Source: an uncultured Sphingomonas sp. (GTDB lineage: Bacteria > Pseudomonadota > Alphaproteobacteria > Sphingomonadales > Sphingomonadaceae). From it: DNA of 48,226 nt. The stretch is from positions 1 through 48,226 of the forward strand of contig CAJYSA010000049.1 in the NCBI GenBank assembly GCA_913777325.1. Reading direction: 5' to 3'. The position numbers and the translations under genes were made by a program. Below are positions 39,855 to 48,226 of this stretch, one piece after another (position 1 is the stretch's first letter; every line of letters starts with the position of its first letter). The notes under the pieces were generated by a model. That model saw nothing but the letters and a program-made list of their open reading frames with translations, searched no databases and was not told the origin of the DNA.

Positions 39855-40369
39855 CGTCATTGCGAGCGCAGCAAAGCAATCCAACGCCGGACCAGGACGC
39901 CCTGGATTATTTCGCTACGCTCGCAACGACGCGCGCCGTTCCTTCCACTGCCGGGTGGGCTCTTCATCGGCAGCTCACCTATGAGGTGATTGGGTGCGTC
40001 TTGACGTGATTGGGTGCCTCTGCCCGCCACCCGCGCACATGCCTCCAAACTCCCGGTCTGCGCAAAGAACGCTGCCTCCCCGCCGTCATTGCGAGCGCAG
40101 CGAAGCAATCCAGAGTCGGACCAGGACGCCCTGGATTGCTTCGCGACGCTCGGAACGACGCGCGCCGTTCTCCGCATTGCCGGGTGGGATCTCGATCGGA
40201 AGCTCACCCATAACGTAATTGGGTGCCTCTGCTCGCCACTCGCGCACATGCCTCCAAACTCCCGATCCGCGCAAAGAACGCTGCCTCCCCGCCGTCATTG
40301 CGAGCGCAGCGAAGCAATCCAGAGCCGGACCAGGACGCCCTGGATTGCTTCGCTGCGCTCGCAATGACG
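39855..40369. repeat. Tandem array of three 77-nt palindromes in 209-229 nt units
   Basis: Three copies of a 77-base palindrome occur at 39855-39931, 40084-40160 and 40293-40369. The third is perfect: 30-base arms (40293-40322, 40340-40369) with a 17-base centre that also ends in the conserved AGGACGCC. The first two carry a few changes in the right arm. They are separated by related 152- and 132-base spacers ending in CTGCCTCCCCGC. The 20-base difference is a local duplication of GTGATTGGGTGC plus 8 bases near 39987-40014. GTCATTGCGAGCG palindromes are dispersed in many proteobacteria. No coding is supported within 39770-40582. Confidence 0.9.
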
Positions 40370-40582
40370 GACAGGCTCACGAACGCCTTACGTGTCGCGG
40401 TTCCAAAAAATGCGAGACGCTCCACCGAAACAAGCGCGGACCTTCGCTAACCACGGCGCTTTTGCACGGCCGGACCGCCGTTCCGGCGCGCCTCTCTCCC
40501 CACCTTCATCGCCTCGCCCGTCTCAGCGAGCGTAGCGAAGCCACGCAGCGCCCGTCACGAACCACCCAAACGCCCACCCCGC
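40370..40582. other. Gap after the repeat array
   Basis: No gene is supported here. The sequence near 40529-40548 (AGCGAGCGTAGCGAAGC) resembles part of a palindrome arm and may be a decayed fragment of the same family. No terminator for the convergent DUF1178 gene is evident. Confidence 0.4.
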
Positions 40583-41008
40583 TCAATTCACCATTTTCGG
40601 CGGGGCCACCGGCAGCGGCAGCGGTGCGATCGGAACGCCCTCGTCCACCAGTTGCTTCGCTTCGGCCAGGCTCGCCTGCCCGTGGATCGGCGCATCGGGC
40701 TTGTCACCGGCGTGCATGGCGCGCGCCTCGCTCGCGAAATCGCCGCCGACCCAGCGCGATCCCGCCAGCGCGCGGCGTTGCGCCTCCGCCACCTTCGCCA
40801 GCAGCGCCTTGGCCTCGGCGGGCGCCACGCCGCGGTTGCCCTTCGGCGCGACGTTGGGCGCCATCACCGCCTTCTCGATCTCCGCCGCGCCGCACGACGG
40901 GCACGCCAGCAGTCCACGCGCCTTCTGCTCGTCGAAGGCGGCCGAGGACGCGAACCACGCCTCGAACACATGGCCGTCGCGCGCGCACCGCAGGTCGAAT
41001 ACGATCAT
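40583..41008 (-). CDS. DUF1178 zinc-ribbon protein
   Basis: A 141-residue protein of the DUF1178 family. It begins MIVFDLRCARDGHVFEAWFASSAAFDEQ, with one cysteine there and the pair CPSCG near 36-39 as presumed metal ligands. The second half is helical, ending in a proline-rich segment. The family is found across alphaproteobacteria with no proven function. It follows grxC by 15 bases and comF before that, a conserved gene order that suggests a role connected to redox or thiol state. Confidence 0.93.
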   Translation of the reverse strand: MIVFDLRCARDGHVFEAWFASSAAFDEQKARGLLACPSCGAAEIEKAVMAPNVAPKGNRGVAPAEAKALLAKVAEAQRRALAGSRWVGGDFASEARAMHAGDKPDAPIHGQASLAEAKQLVDEGVPIAPLPLPVAPPKMVN

Positions 41009-41023
41009 CGCATACGGCGCGGA

Positions 41024-41281
41024 TCAGCGCCCGAGCATCGCGTCGAGCTTGCCCGCCCGCTCCAGCGCGGCCAGATCGTCCGATCCGCCGACATGCGTGC
41101 CGTCGATGAAGATCTGCGGCACGGTGGTGCGGCCACCCGCGCGATCGATCATTTCGCCGCGCTTGGCGGTGTTCATGCCGATGTCCGTCTCCTCGACCTG
41201 CACGTCCTTCGACGCCAACAGGTTCATTGCGCGGGCGCAATACGGACAGAACGCCTTGGTGTAGATTTCGACCTTTGCCAT
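41024..41281 (-). CDS. grxC: Glutaredoxin 3
   Basis: An 85-residue dithiol glutaredoxin with the active site CPYC at residues 12-15, the TVPQIF cis-proline turn and the GGSDDLAAL glutathione-binding motif. It reduces disulphides with glutathione in the cytoplasm. Lies between comF (31 bases upstream) and DUF1178 (15 bases downstream) on the same strand, so the three are probably one operon. Confidence 0.96.
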   Translation of the reverse strand: MAKVEIYTKAFCPYCARAMNLLASKDVQVEETDIGMNTAKRGEMIDRAGGRTTVPQIFIDGTHVGGSDDLAALERAGKLDAMLGR

Positions 41282-41312
41282 CGCGCCTAGGTGAGATCGC
41301 CAACGCACGCTG

Positions 41313-42026
41313 TCAATCGTCGCCATCGTCGATCACGCGCGCCCAGGTCATGATCGTCACCGATGCGGCCCCCGCCGCCAGCAACACCGCGACGCACGCG
41401 TCGGTGGTCGCCCCGCTGGTGTAAACGTCGTCGACCAGCACTAGCGCACGCCCGCGCACCCGGTCTCGCTTGCCCGCCGCGATGCGGAACGCGCCCGCCA
41501 CCGTCTTGCGGCGTTCGCGTGGCGATCGATCGCGCAGCGGCGGGGTCGCGCGATGTCGCTCCAGCACACGCACGTCGACCGGCACCCCGGTGCGCCGTCC
41601 CAGCGCCGCCGCGATCAGCCCCGCCTGATTGTAGCCGCGCCACCACAATCGGCGGCGGTGCAGCGGCACGGGCACCAGCAACGCCGTCCCCTCCGGCATA
41701 TGACGCCGCATCAACGCGGCCATCGTCTCGGCGTCGGCGGTCCGGCCGCCGTATTTCAGCCGCAGCGCCACGGTCCGCGCGACCGTGCCATATGCGACCG
41801 CCGCGCGCACGCCGGCATGCACGGGCGGGTGCGCGAGGCAGGCGGCACAGCGTGCGTCCGGGCCGCGATCATGATCGAACGGAACGTTGCATGTGTGGCA
41901 CCACGGCGGTCCGATGAAGCGTATATTGGGCCAGCACGCGGCACAGAAGCGGCCCTGATCGGCTACCGTCGCGCCACATCCCGGGCAGCGCGGTGGCAGG
42001 GCAAGGTCGATCAGGCGCTTGAACAC
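41313..42026 (-). CDS. comF: ComF-family phosphoribosyltransferase-like protein
   Basis: A 237-residue protein with an N-terminal zinc finger (CPGCG, CAAC, CHTC, CAAC) and a C-terminal phosphoribosyltransferase domain with the PRPP motif LVLVDDVYTSGATTDA. The fold is linked to DNA uptake in competent bacteria, but ComF is also found where natural competence is unproven. The start is taken as GTG at 42026, preceded by AAGGGCGG, because LIDLALPPRCPGCG then falls near the usual N-terminus; ATGs at 42077 or 42074 would add 17 residues and overlap the opposite gene. Confidence 0.9.
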   Translation of the reverse strand: MFKRLIDLALPPRCPGCGATVADQGRFCAACWPNIRFIGPPWCHTCNVPFDHDRGPDARCAACLAHPPVHAGVRAAVAYGTVARTVALRLKYGGRTADAETMAALMRRHMPEGTALLVPVPLHRRRLWWRGYNQAGLIAAALGRRTGVPVDVRVLERHRATPPLRDRSPRERRKTVAGAFRIAAGKRDRVRGRALVLVDDVYTSGATTDACVAVLLAAGAASVTIMTWARVIDDGDD

Positions 42027-42075
42027 ACCCGCCCTTGTGGCGCGCGCCCCGAACGGGCACAAGCGCCCGGTCATC

Positions 42076-42915
42076 ATGCCATCGCCCGATATCTTCGACC
42101 GCTCCGCGCGCCGCCACCGCCGCGACCGCGCCGCAACTCATTACGCCGGCTATGATTTCCTGCGCGCGGCGATGCTGGAGGGGATCGCCGATCGACTGGA
42201 TTCGGTCAAGCGCACCTTCCATGACGTGCTCGATCTCGGCTGTTTCGACGCCAGCTTCGTCGCGCCGCCCGGCGCCCGCGTCGCCCGCTTCGATCCCGGC
42301 TTCGCCTTCGCCCGCGCCGCCGACGGCGTACAAGGCGACGAGGATCGCCTCCCCTTCGCCGACCAAGCCTTTGATCTCGTTGTCGCGGCCGGCACGCTGG
42401 ACAGTGTCGGCGACCTACCGGGCGCATTGACGCTGATCCGCCGGACGCTGCGCCCCGACGGCCTCTTTCTCGGTGCATTCGTCGGCGGTAACAGTCTCTC
42501 GACCCTGCGCGCCGTCCTGCGCGAGGCGGAGGAGGATCGCCCGGTCGCACGGCTCCACCCGCAGGTCGACTTGCGTTCCGCCGGCGATCTGCTGATGCGC
42601 GCGGGGCTGACCCTGCCAGTCGCCGACGGCGAAACGCTCACCGTTCGCTACGCCTCGTTCGGACGCTTGCTCGACGATCTGCGCGGCATGGCGGGAAGCA
42701 ACACACTGGAATCGCGTTATCCCCTTCGCCGCGATGTGCTGGCACGCGCCGACGCAGCCTTTGCCGCGCGCGCCGCGCCCGATGGCCGGACGGAGGAACG
42801 GTTCGACCTGATCTTCCTGACCGGCTGGTCACCGTCACCCGATCAGCCACAGCCGGCCCGCCGTGGCAGCGCCAGCGCGTCGCTCGCCGCCGCCCTGCGA
42901 CCGTCCGACGGCTGA
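42076..42915 (+). CDS. Methyltransferase-fold protein, NDUFAF5-like
   Basis: A 279-residue protein of the SAM-binding fold. It starts MPSPDIFDRSARRHRRDRAATHYAGYDFLR, a signature of the NDUFAF5 (BioC-like) family, followed by a degenerate SAM motif VLDLGCFDASF and DLVVAAGTLDSVGDLPGAL. Human NDUFAF5 hydroxylates an arginine of complex I subunit NDUFS7; the bacterial role could be similar, though BioC-type annotation is common. It diverges from comF with about 49 bases between the chosen starts. Ends one base before the response regulator's stop. Confidence 0.85.
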   Translation: MPSPDIFDRSARRHRRDRAATHYAGYDFLRAAMLEGIADRLDSVKRTFHDVLDLGCFDASFVAPPGARVARFDPGFAFARAADGVQGDEDRLPFADQAFDLVVAAGTLDSVGDLPGALTLIRRTLRPDGLFLGAFVGGNSLSTLRAVLREAEEDRPVARLHPQVDLRSAGDLLMRAGLTLPVADGETLTVRYASFGRLLDDLRGMAGSNTLESRYPLRRDVLARADAAFAARAAPDGRTEERFDLIFLTGWSPSPDQPQPARRGSASASLAAALRPSDG

Positions 42916-43311
42916 TCAGATCAGCTCGGCGCCGTCGTCCTCGGCAAGCAGCCGGCCCATCGCATCGAACAATTCGTCCATCGCCACCGGCTTGAAGATC
43001 ACGTCGTTCGCGCCCGCCGCCAGGCAGCGTTCGCGCAAGTCGACCGCGGTATCGGCGGTGACGACGATGATCGGCAGCCCGCCCTTGGCGTCGCTGCGCG
43101 CGCGGATGTGGCCGATGGCGGTCAGTCCATCCATGCCCGGCATGCGCAGGTCGACCAACGCCATGTCGAAGTCGTGCGCGTCGATCAGCGCCAGCCCCAC
43201 CTCGGCACTCTCTGCCTCGACCATGCCGACCCCGGCGACGTCCAGCATGTCGCGCACGACGCGGCGGTTCATCCGGTCATCCTCGATGAACAATACCGTC
43301 ATGGCCGCCAT
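42916..43311 (-). CDS. Single-domain response regulator (CheY-like)
   Basis: A 131-residue stand-alone receiver domain with no output domain. The acidic pocket is Glu 10, Asp 11 and Asp 12 (FIEDD), the phosphoacceptor is Asp 54 in MALVDLRMPG, with Thr 85 and Lys 107 (FKPVA) completing the switch. The start at 43311 has AAGGG seven bases upstream; the next ATG at 43302 is possible. It lies 65 bases downstream of a hybrid histidine kinase, which is its likely phosphodonor, and downstream of an EAL phosphodiesterase gene on the same strand. Confidence 0.92.
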   Translation of the reverse strand: MAAMTVLFIEDDRMNRRVVRDMLDVAGVGMVEAESAEVGLALIDAHDFDMALVDLRMPGMDGLTAIGHIRARSDAKGGLPIIVVTADTAVDLRERCLAAGANDVIFKPVAMDELFDAMGRLLAEDDGAELI

Positions 43312-43375
43312 TGTCCGCCCTTTTTCATTGCGGTGCCGCGCCACCGGCGCAGCGGCTGCCGCTTGATCCTGCCCG

Positions 43376-45751
43376 TCACGCGGCCTCCCGATCCGGCCGC
43401 CGAAGCATGATCCCTATTGCCGCCACGAGGGCCGATTTGGAAACAGGCTTTTCGATAACATTTGTGAGCCCTGCCGCGTTCAACTCCTCGCGTTCGTCGG
43501 TGGTGAGCGCCTCGGTAAGCAGGGCGACCGGTCGCCCGCCGGCCGCCGCCACCAACGCGGCGAGATTTGCTGGCGCCCGCCCGAAGGTTGCGGCGTCCAC
43601 CAACACGCGCTCGGGCTGCCACCGCCTGATGTCCACGAGCGCCGCATCGGCGTCGCTGAACGCGACCGGCCCGATCGTGGCGAGCAAGGATCGCAGCATC
43701 GCGCGCGTGATCGGGCTGCGCTCGACGATCAGCAAAGCGGTGCGCGGCAGCGACTCGGCCGGTGCGCTGGCGGGGAGCAGCGGCAGATCGAGCGTGAAGC
43801 ACGATCCCGCGCCCGGACGGCTTTCGACCGTGACGCCGCCGCCCATCGCCTCCGCAAGGCTGCGCGTGATCGCCAGCCCGAGTCCCGTGCCGCCGAAACG
43901 TCGCGTGGTGCTCGTATCCGCCTGTCGAAACGATTCGAAGATGACCGGTTGCACCGCCGGCGCGATGCCGATCCCGGTATCGCCGACCAGGATCCGGATC
44001 CGCCCCGCCTCGACGGCGACGGTCAGGCTGATCTGGCCGACCTCGGTGAATTTCACCGCGTTCGACAGCAGGTTGAAGATCATCTGCCGAACGCGTGCGG
44101 CATCCCCGACAACCCAATGCGGCGCATCATCAAGCTGCAGCTCGAACCGCAATCCCTTGGCCAGCGCCGGATCGCGCCAAAGCCCCGCCGCATCCGCGAT
44201 GGTCGCCCGAAGATCGAACGGCGCCTCTTCGATCGTCAGCCGCCCGGTCTCGATCTTGGCCATGTCGAGAATATCGTCGACCAGCGCGCGCATCGTCAGC
44301 CCGGCGCCTTGCACCACCTCCAGCCGCTCACGCACCGACGGCGCGAGCGCGCGATCGGCGATCAACACCTGCGTCATGCCGAGGATGCCGTTGAGCGGGG
44401 TACGGATTTCGTGGCTGGTCGTCGCGAGGAACTCGGTCTTCGCGCGCGACAATTGCTCCAGCCGCGCATAGCTGGCCGCCAGATCGCGGTTCGCGGCCCG
44501 TTCGCGATTACGGCTGCGCCCGATCAGCGCCAACCCCGCGAGCAGCAGCCCGACGATCAGGAGCGTCGCGCCGACCACGCCGTAGAGGATCAGTCGCTGG
44601 GTCCGCGCGGTCGCGCGCTGAAACGCGATGGTGCGCGACAGTCCGGCCGCCTTCAACTGGGCGATCCGTAGTTCCTGATTGGTATAGTCGAAGCGCGCCG
44701 CCGCCAGGGCAGCGCCGGTGGATCGCGCGATCTGCGTGGCCTGGTCGTCCAGCCGCTTGATCGCGGTCAGATGCGGCAATGCGGCGGCAGGATCGTTCGC
44801 GGCCACGAAGGTGCGATAGGCGACGTCATGCCCGTGACGATCCGCCAGCATGGTATGCGCGAGATCGACGCCGGCGAATCGTTCCGTCACCAGTCGCTGC
44901 GCCTGAGCGAGATCGCCACGGTGAAGCGCGACGTCCGCCGCCGCGCCGAGCAGTTGCGGGCGGAAGGCCGCCCCATCGGGCTCAGCGGCCAGCCTCAGCG
45001 CCTCGCGCACGCTGCGTGCCGCGCCGCTTACGTCGTCGGCCCGTAGCTGAGCGATCGCCAGATTGCCGAGCGACTGCGCGAGCAGCGGTCCGCTTTTCAG
45101 CCGCTGTGCCGCGTCGATCGCCGCACGAAAGTCCTGCTGGGCCGGGGCGAGCCGGCCGAGTGCCAGCAGGGCGTTGCCGCGCCCGCTGTCCACCGCCACC
45201 GAGAGGCCCGCGTCACTGGCGTAGGTGTCCTGCGCCTGATCGAAGTAGCGGAGCGCGGTCAGGTGATCCTGTGCGCTGGCGTAGAGCAAGGCGATCAGGA
45301 TCAGGGCACGCGCCTGGCTGCGCCGGTCATTCAGCGCCACGAACATGCGATGCGCCCGCTGGAGCGTGGTCAGCGCCTCCGCAACGCGGCCCGCGTCGGT
45401 CAGCGCGCTGCCTTGCGACAACGTAATGTCGGCCAGCAATCGTGGGGGCGGCGCGGTCTGGCTCGCCAGCGCACGTGCCGCCTCCAACGTCCGCAACCCT
45501 CCACGCGGATCGCCGACACGCACCTGCGCCTCTCCCGTCAGCCACAGCAATGTCGCGCCGCGCGCGCTGTGCCGCTCCGCCGGGGACGATGCCGCGTCCA
45601 GCGCGCGCGCCAGCGCAAGCGCCCCCTCCGGATCGCCCGCCATCCGCTGCTCGATCCGCAGCACATCCGAGGATGGCGCGGGCGTTGCGATCGCGGCGGC
45701 CAGCAGCGGAGCGAGCCCGATACCGAGCATCCTCCGCGCGACGCGTCTCAT
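43376..45751 (-). CDS. Hybrid sensor histidine kinase with periplasmic TPR region and a degenerate receiver
   Basis: A 791-residue membrane kinase. Residues 10-23 form a signal-type hydrophobic stretch. About 30-380 are tetratricopeptide-like helical repeats, predicted outside. A membrane helix spans about 387-411. The HisKA domain has the phosphorylated His 447 in [13 protein letters not shown]; the ATPase domain has the N box near 560-570 ([11 protein letters not shown]), DTGIGI at 591-596 and GGTGLGLAI at 620-628. The C-terminal 120 residues resemble a receiver: Asp 719 in RVLVDA and Lys 768 in IEKPV are kept, but the acidic pair is reduced to Glu 677 in VERS. The start overlaps the EAL stop (ATGA). 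TPR sensors of this kind are probably envelope-stress or signal sensors; ligand unknown. Confidence 0.9.
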   Translation of the reverse strand: MRRVARRMLGIGLAPLLAAAIATPAPSSDVLRIEQRMAGDPEGALALARALDAASSPAERHSARGATLLWLTGEAQVRVGDPRGGLRTLEAARALASQTAPPPRLLADITLSQGSALTDAGRVAEALTTLQRAHRMFVALNDRRSQARALILIALLYASAQDHLTALRYFDQAQDTYASDAGLSVAVDSGRGNALLALGRLAPAQQDFRAAIDAAQRLKSGPLLAQSLGNLAIAQLRADDVSGAARSVREALRLAAEPDGAAFRPQLLGAAADVALHRGDLAQAQRLVTERFAGVDLAHTMLADRHGHDVAYRTFVAANDPAAALPHLTAIKRLDDQATQIARSTGAALAAARFDYTNQELRIAQLKAAGLSRTIAFQRATARTQRLILYGVVGATLLIVGLLLAGLALIGRSRNRERAANRDLAASYARLEQLSRAKTEFLATTSHEIRTPLNGILGMTQVLIADRALAPSVRERLEVVQGAGLTMRALVDDILDMAKIETGRLTIEEAPFDLRATIADAAGLWRDPALAKGLRFELQLDDAPHWVVGDAARVRQMIFNLLSNAVKFTEVGQISLTVAVEAGRIRILVGDTGIGIAPAVQPVIFESFRQADTSTTRRFGGTGLGLAITRSLAEAMGGGVTVESRPGAGSCFTLDLPLLPASAPAESLPRTALLIVERSPITRAMLRSLLATIGPVAFSDADAALVDIRRWQPERVLVDAATFGRAPANLAALVAAAGGRPVALLTEALTTDEREELNAAGLTNVIEKPVSKSALVAAIGIMLRRPDREAA

Positions 45752-47055
45752 CCGCGCTTCCACCCCGCAGCGAGCCGCGTGAAGGAGGCGCGAACATCCT
45801 GCGTGGCGGGGTGTTGCCGTTGCGCCGCCAGGAACGTGGTCAATGCCGCAAGCGGCACGGGACGGCTGATCAGATAGCCCTGCACCATGTCGCAGCCCAT
45901 CACCGACAGCAGCGCCAGCGCCGCCGCGGTCTCCACACCCTCGGCCACCACCTCCATATCCAGCGCGTGCGCCAGATCGATCGTGGAACGAACGATCAGC
46001 GGGTCGCGGTTCGAACTGGTCAGCTGCGTGATGAACAGCTTGTCGATCTTCAACTCGCACGCGGGCAGCTGCTTCAGGTAGGCAAGGCTCGACAGACCGG
46101 CACCATAATCGTCGATCGAGACGCGCACGCCGATCTGGTCGAACTGCCGGAGGTGCGCGATCGCGGCCTCCGGATCGCGGATCACCGACGTTTCGGTAAC
46201 CTCGAACCCGAGTTGCGCACCCGGGGCGTCGGCGATCCTCTCACAGGCGGCGCGCACGAAATGCGCATCGGCGAGCAGGTGCCCGGAAATGTTGATGAAG
46301 ATGCGCACGGTTTCACCCGCCAGACGGAGTCGGCGCTGATCCTCGATTGCGCGTTCGATCACCCACAGCGTCAACCGCTCCATCCGCTGTGCGCGTTCGA
46401 TCGCGGGGATGAAGTCGATCGGCGCCACCAGCCCGCGCTCCGGATCCTGCCAGCGGACCAGCGCCTCCACGCACTCGATCGCCTGGCGGCGGATGTGCAG
46501 CTTGGGCTGATAATGCAGCACCATGTGTCCGGCATCGAGCGCACGGTCGACCGCATCGACGGTCGAACGATCCGCCTGGTCGTAGACCGGCGACCGCGGT
46601 GTGGGCGACGTGCCCGGGGGCTGCGCCTCGGCGAGCGCGGCCTCGGCTTCTTCGATCAACGCCGTCGGATCGCCCGCCGCAGCACCGATCGCGCCGCCGA
46701 GCAGCAGATCGAGCTCATGCGTGTCGCCGTCGATCATCATCGGCGCCGCCCCGCTGCGCCGCGCCATCGCCAGCGCCTCGCTCAGCGCCTCGGCCCGGTC
46801 GCTAACGAACTCGACCGCCACGACGTCGCGCCCCAGCGGCTCCACCATCGCCCCGGGCAGCGCCACTCCCACGCGCTCGGCCAGTTGGTGCATCACTTCA
46901 CGGATGCCGGACGCCCCGACAAGGCGGCGCAGCGCATTATAGTTGTGCAGCCGGATCAACAGGCATCCGCGCTGCCGGTCGACGCCATCGGTAGACCCGG
47001 CCTCTGCCCGGTCGGTCGGCAGCGGGAGCGGCGCGAGAGAATGCAAGCTTGCCAT
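45748..47055 (-). CDS. EAL-domain cyclic-di-GMP phosphodiesterase
   Basis: A 435-residue predicted cytoplasmic enzyme that hydrolyses c-di-GMP. The first 145 residues resemble a degraded GGDEF domain with no GGDEF motif (the region reads [10 protein letters not shown]). The EAL domain runs from about 168 to 410. Catalytic and metal-binding residues are intact: EALVRW at 197-202, Asn 255 in FINISG, Glu in FEVTET near 285-288, IDDYGAG with Asp 315 and 316, KIDK from Lys 336, AEGVE at 371-375 and Gln 392 in VQGY. The start is 47055 or 47082; neither has an ideally spaced ribosome site. Its stop overlaps the histidine kinase start, so a light or stress signal may be tied to c-di-GMP turnover. Confidence 0.9.
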   Translation of the reverse strand: MASLHSLAPLPLPTDRAEAGSTDGVDRQRGCLLIRLHNYNALRRLVGASGIREVMHQLAERVGVALPGAMVEPLGRDVVAVEFVSDRAEALSEALAMARRSGAAPMMIDGDTHELDLLLGGAIGAAAGDPTALIEEAEAALAEAQPPGTSPTPRSPVYDQADRSTVDAVDRALDAGHMVLHYQPKLHIRRQAIECVEALVRWQDPERGLVAPIDFIPAIERAQRMERLTLWVIERAIEDQRRLRLAGETVRIFINISGHLLADAHFVRAACERIADAPGAQLGFEVTETSVIRDPEAAIAHLRQFDQIGVRVSIDDYGAGLSSLAYLKQLPACELKIDKLFITQLTSSNRDPLIVRSTIDLAHALDMEVVAEGVETAAALALLSVMGCDMVQGYLISRPVPLAALTTFLAAQRQHPATQDVRASFTRLAAGWKRG

Positions 47056-47204
47056 ACCCTTCCGGCTTTTAGCCCCGACCATTGAAGAATGATTTAAGTC
47101 GTCAGGGCAAAATGATGAATAAAGGGTTAACGCGATTGAGGGATGGCTAACAATCCATTAAGAAGATGATGCCCTTCGGGGGTCGTACAAGGAAGGAGAC
47201 AGCC

Positions 47205-47258
47205 ATGATCGCGTTCGTCATCGCGCTCGCCATCGGCATCGTTATCAAGCCCTGGTGA
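47205..47258 (+). CDS. Possible 17-residue single-helix membrane peptide
   Basis: ATG with AAGGAG six bases upstream opens the 17-codon frame MIAFVIALAIGIVIKPW, ending in TGA. It would be a single membrane helix with a short basic-aromatic end. It lies in the gap upstream of the EAL gene, on the other strand, and a 9-bp stem-loop follows 7 bases after the stop. The ribosome site and composition favour a real small protein, but a frame this short proves nothing alone. Confidence 0.55.
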   Translation: MIAFVIALAIGIVIKPW

Positions 47259-47265
47259 TTCCATG

Positions 47266-47293
47266 GGCGGTCCGGCCGCCAGGTCGGACCGCC
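47266..47293. terminator. Stem-loop after the 17-residue frame
   Basis: Arms 47266-47274 and 47285-47293 (9 bp, perfect) with a 10-base loop, beginning 7 bases after the tiny frame's stop. No T-run follows. Its position is what would be expected for the end of a short transcript. Confidence 0.45.
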
Positions 47294-47389
47294 TCACTGG
47301 CGATGGCCCCGCCTGATCGGCGGTTGCGACACGGCAAGGCGGCGATCTGCCGCCTCAATCCACAGATTCATCGATAGGCGGCACCATGA

Positions 47390-47424
47390 AAAGCGGGCGG
47401 CGCATCGCGTCGATGCGCCGCCCG
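47390..47424 (-). terminator. Rho-independent terminator of tamB
   Basis: A perfect 14-bp stem (47394-47407 with 47411-47424) with a three-base loop. On the minus strand it is followed by CTTTTC. It lies 23 bases after the tamB stop. Confidence 0.82.
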
Positions 47425-47447
47425 TCGTGTGCCTGTCGGCGATCCGT

Positions 47448-48226
47448 TTAGAAGTCGCGCGAGTAGCGTACCTGGACGTTCGATCCGCCGAACGAACCCG
47501 CTTGCGACAGGATACTGATCGACTTGGTCAGCGCGATCGTCAGCTGGGTAGCGGTGAAACCGCGCGCATCGGTGACGATCTCGATATAGATTTCGTTCGT
47601 CAGATACTTGCCCGCTGCCAGCGCTGATCCGCGCCCCGTCGCCTCATCGGCGCCCAGGATACGCAGCCGATCGAACCCGGTCGCCGAGCGCAGCTTGCCC
47701 AGCGGATTGAGGCCGCCCCCTGAACCGCGCAGCGAATTCAGCGCGGAGGCGAGTTGCAGAGCCTCGGTCGCGGACAGGTTCTCAGGGTTGGTCCCGAACA
47801 ACAGCCGGCTGAGCACCTCGTCCTGCGGCAGCGCGGGGGTGGAGGTGAAGGCGATCTGCGGACGCTGCCCGGTGCCGGTGATGTTGATGTTGAAGGTCAC
47901 GCCGTCGTTGCTGGTCGTCGCCAAGATGTTGATATCCGGATCGGTCAACGCCGCGCCGCCGCGGAAGCGCACCTGCCCGCGCTGCACGTCGAAGCGCTTG
48001 CCCGCGAACGAATAGGTGCCGCGCACCAGATCCAGGCCGCCCGCGATCGTCGGCGCCGCGCTGGTCCCGCCGATCCGCAGATCCATCGACCATTCGCTCT
48101 CCAGCCCCATGCCGGAGACGAACAGCTGGTTATCGGCGCGCACGCGCAGGTCGAGCTTGAACAGCCCGATGGGCGGCGGGGTCGGACGATCGGTGGGACG
48201 GGCCGTGCGGACATCGCTCTTGCGGC
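47448..48226 (-). CDS. tamB: TamB / DUF490 translocation and assembly module protein (C-terminal end)
   Basis: The last 259 residues of a large inner-membrane-anchored, periplasm-spanning protein that works with TamA in outer-membrane lipid transport and protein assembly. The beta-rich C-terminal domain is recognisable: GGLDLVRGTYSFAGKRFDVQRGQVRF, then GTGQRPQIAFTSTPALPQDEVLSRLLFG, the DUF490 signature, and the C-terminal VQVRYSRDF, which ends in an aromatic like other TamB proteins. The N-terminal part lies beyond the window edge. TamA is expected upstream, outside the window. Confidence 0.92.
   Translation of the reverse strand, partial: RKSDVRTARPTDRPTPPPIGLFKLDLRVRADNQLFVSGMGLESEWSMDLRIGGTSAAPTIAGGLDLVRGTYSFAGKRFDVQRGQVRFRGGAALTDPDINILATTSNDGVTFNINITGTGQRPQIAFTSTPALPQDEVLSRLLFGTNPENLSATEALQLASALNSLRGSGGGLNPLGKLRSATGFDRLRILGADEATGRGSALAAGKYLTNEIYIEIVTDARGFTATQLTIALTKSISILSQAGSFGGSNVQVRYSRDF

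Noticed and set aside
39855-40369. CRISPR array
   Set aside because: The repeats are 77-nt palindromes and the spacers are themselves similar and over 130 nt, with no cas gene in the window.

Overview
This 48 kb window is a GC-rich stretch of chromosomal DNA, almost entirely housekeeping genes. The organism is most likely a sphingomonad (Sphingomonas or a close relative). The grounds are the very high GC, frequent GTG and TTG starts, the gene neighbourhoods (comF-grxC-DUF1178; serB facing miaA followed by ilvBNC; pyrB overlapping a dihydroorotase homologue), a GatCAB amidotransferase, and two kinds of GC-rich intergenic palindrome often seen in alphaproteobacteria. The assignment rests on gene content and protein sequence as read here, not on any search. 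No phage, plasmid, transposase, CRISPR array or restriction/defence locus is visible.

Layout. 1-5.3 kb: the end of an aldehyde dehydrogenase, a secreted S9 peptidase and a sodium/solute symporter. 5.3-10.8 kb: Lon protease, a secreted M1 metallopeptidase that starts on the same CATG as lon, a small unknown protein, and a ChaA-type cation/proton antiporter. 10.8-18.0 kb: the protein-quality-control block clpX, clpP and trigger factor (tig), interrupted by a divergent pair (GT2 glycosyltransferase and polytopic membrane protein), then tRNA-Leu(UAG). 18.1-23.4 kb: two tiny disordered proteins, a GFA-family zinc protein and gatB, a GT61 glycosyltransferase, then gatA-gatC. 23.5-27.7 kb: DUF3089, ruvX, DUF1294, pyrB and a dihydroorotase homologue that lacks its metal ligands. 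27.7-31.0 kb: a TPR lipoprotein and an orphan ParA ATPase, then serB and divergent miaA.

31.0-39.8 kb holds branched-chain amino acid synthesis: ilvB, ilvN, ilvC and, after several unrelated genes (bitopic protein, YceI, small secreted protein, BLUF photoreceptor), leuA with a translationally coupled HAD phosphatase. Both gaps inside ilvB-N-C are occupied by palindromic repeat elements. 39.8-40.4 kb is a small tandem array of 77-nt palindromes. 40.6-42.9 kb: DUF1178, glutaredoxin, comF and an NDUFAF5-like methyltransferase. 42.9-47.1 kb: a signalling cluster of single-domain response regulator, TPR-hybrid histidine kinase and EAL c-di-GMP phosphodiesterase. 47.1-48.2 kb: a possible 17-residue membrane peptide and the C-terminal end of TamB.

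The strongest points for follow-up are the non-catalytic dihydroorotase, the repeat elements built into the ilvBNC operon, the tiny membrane peptide, the divergent gene pairs sharing CATG start codons, and the structured leuA leader. I did not find a convincing new multi-gene system.
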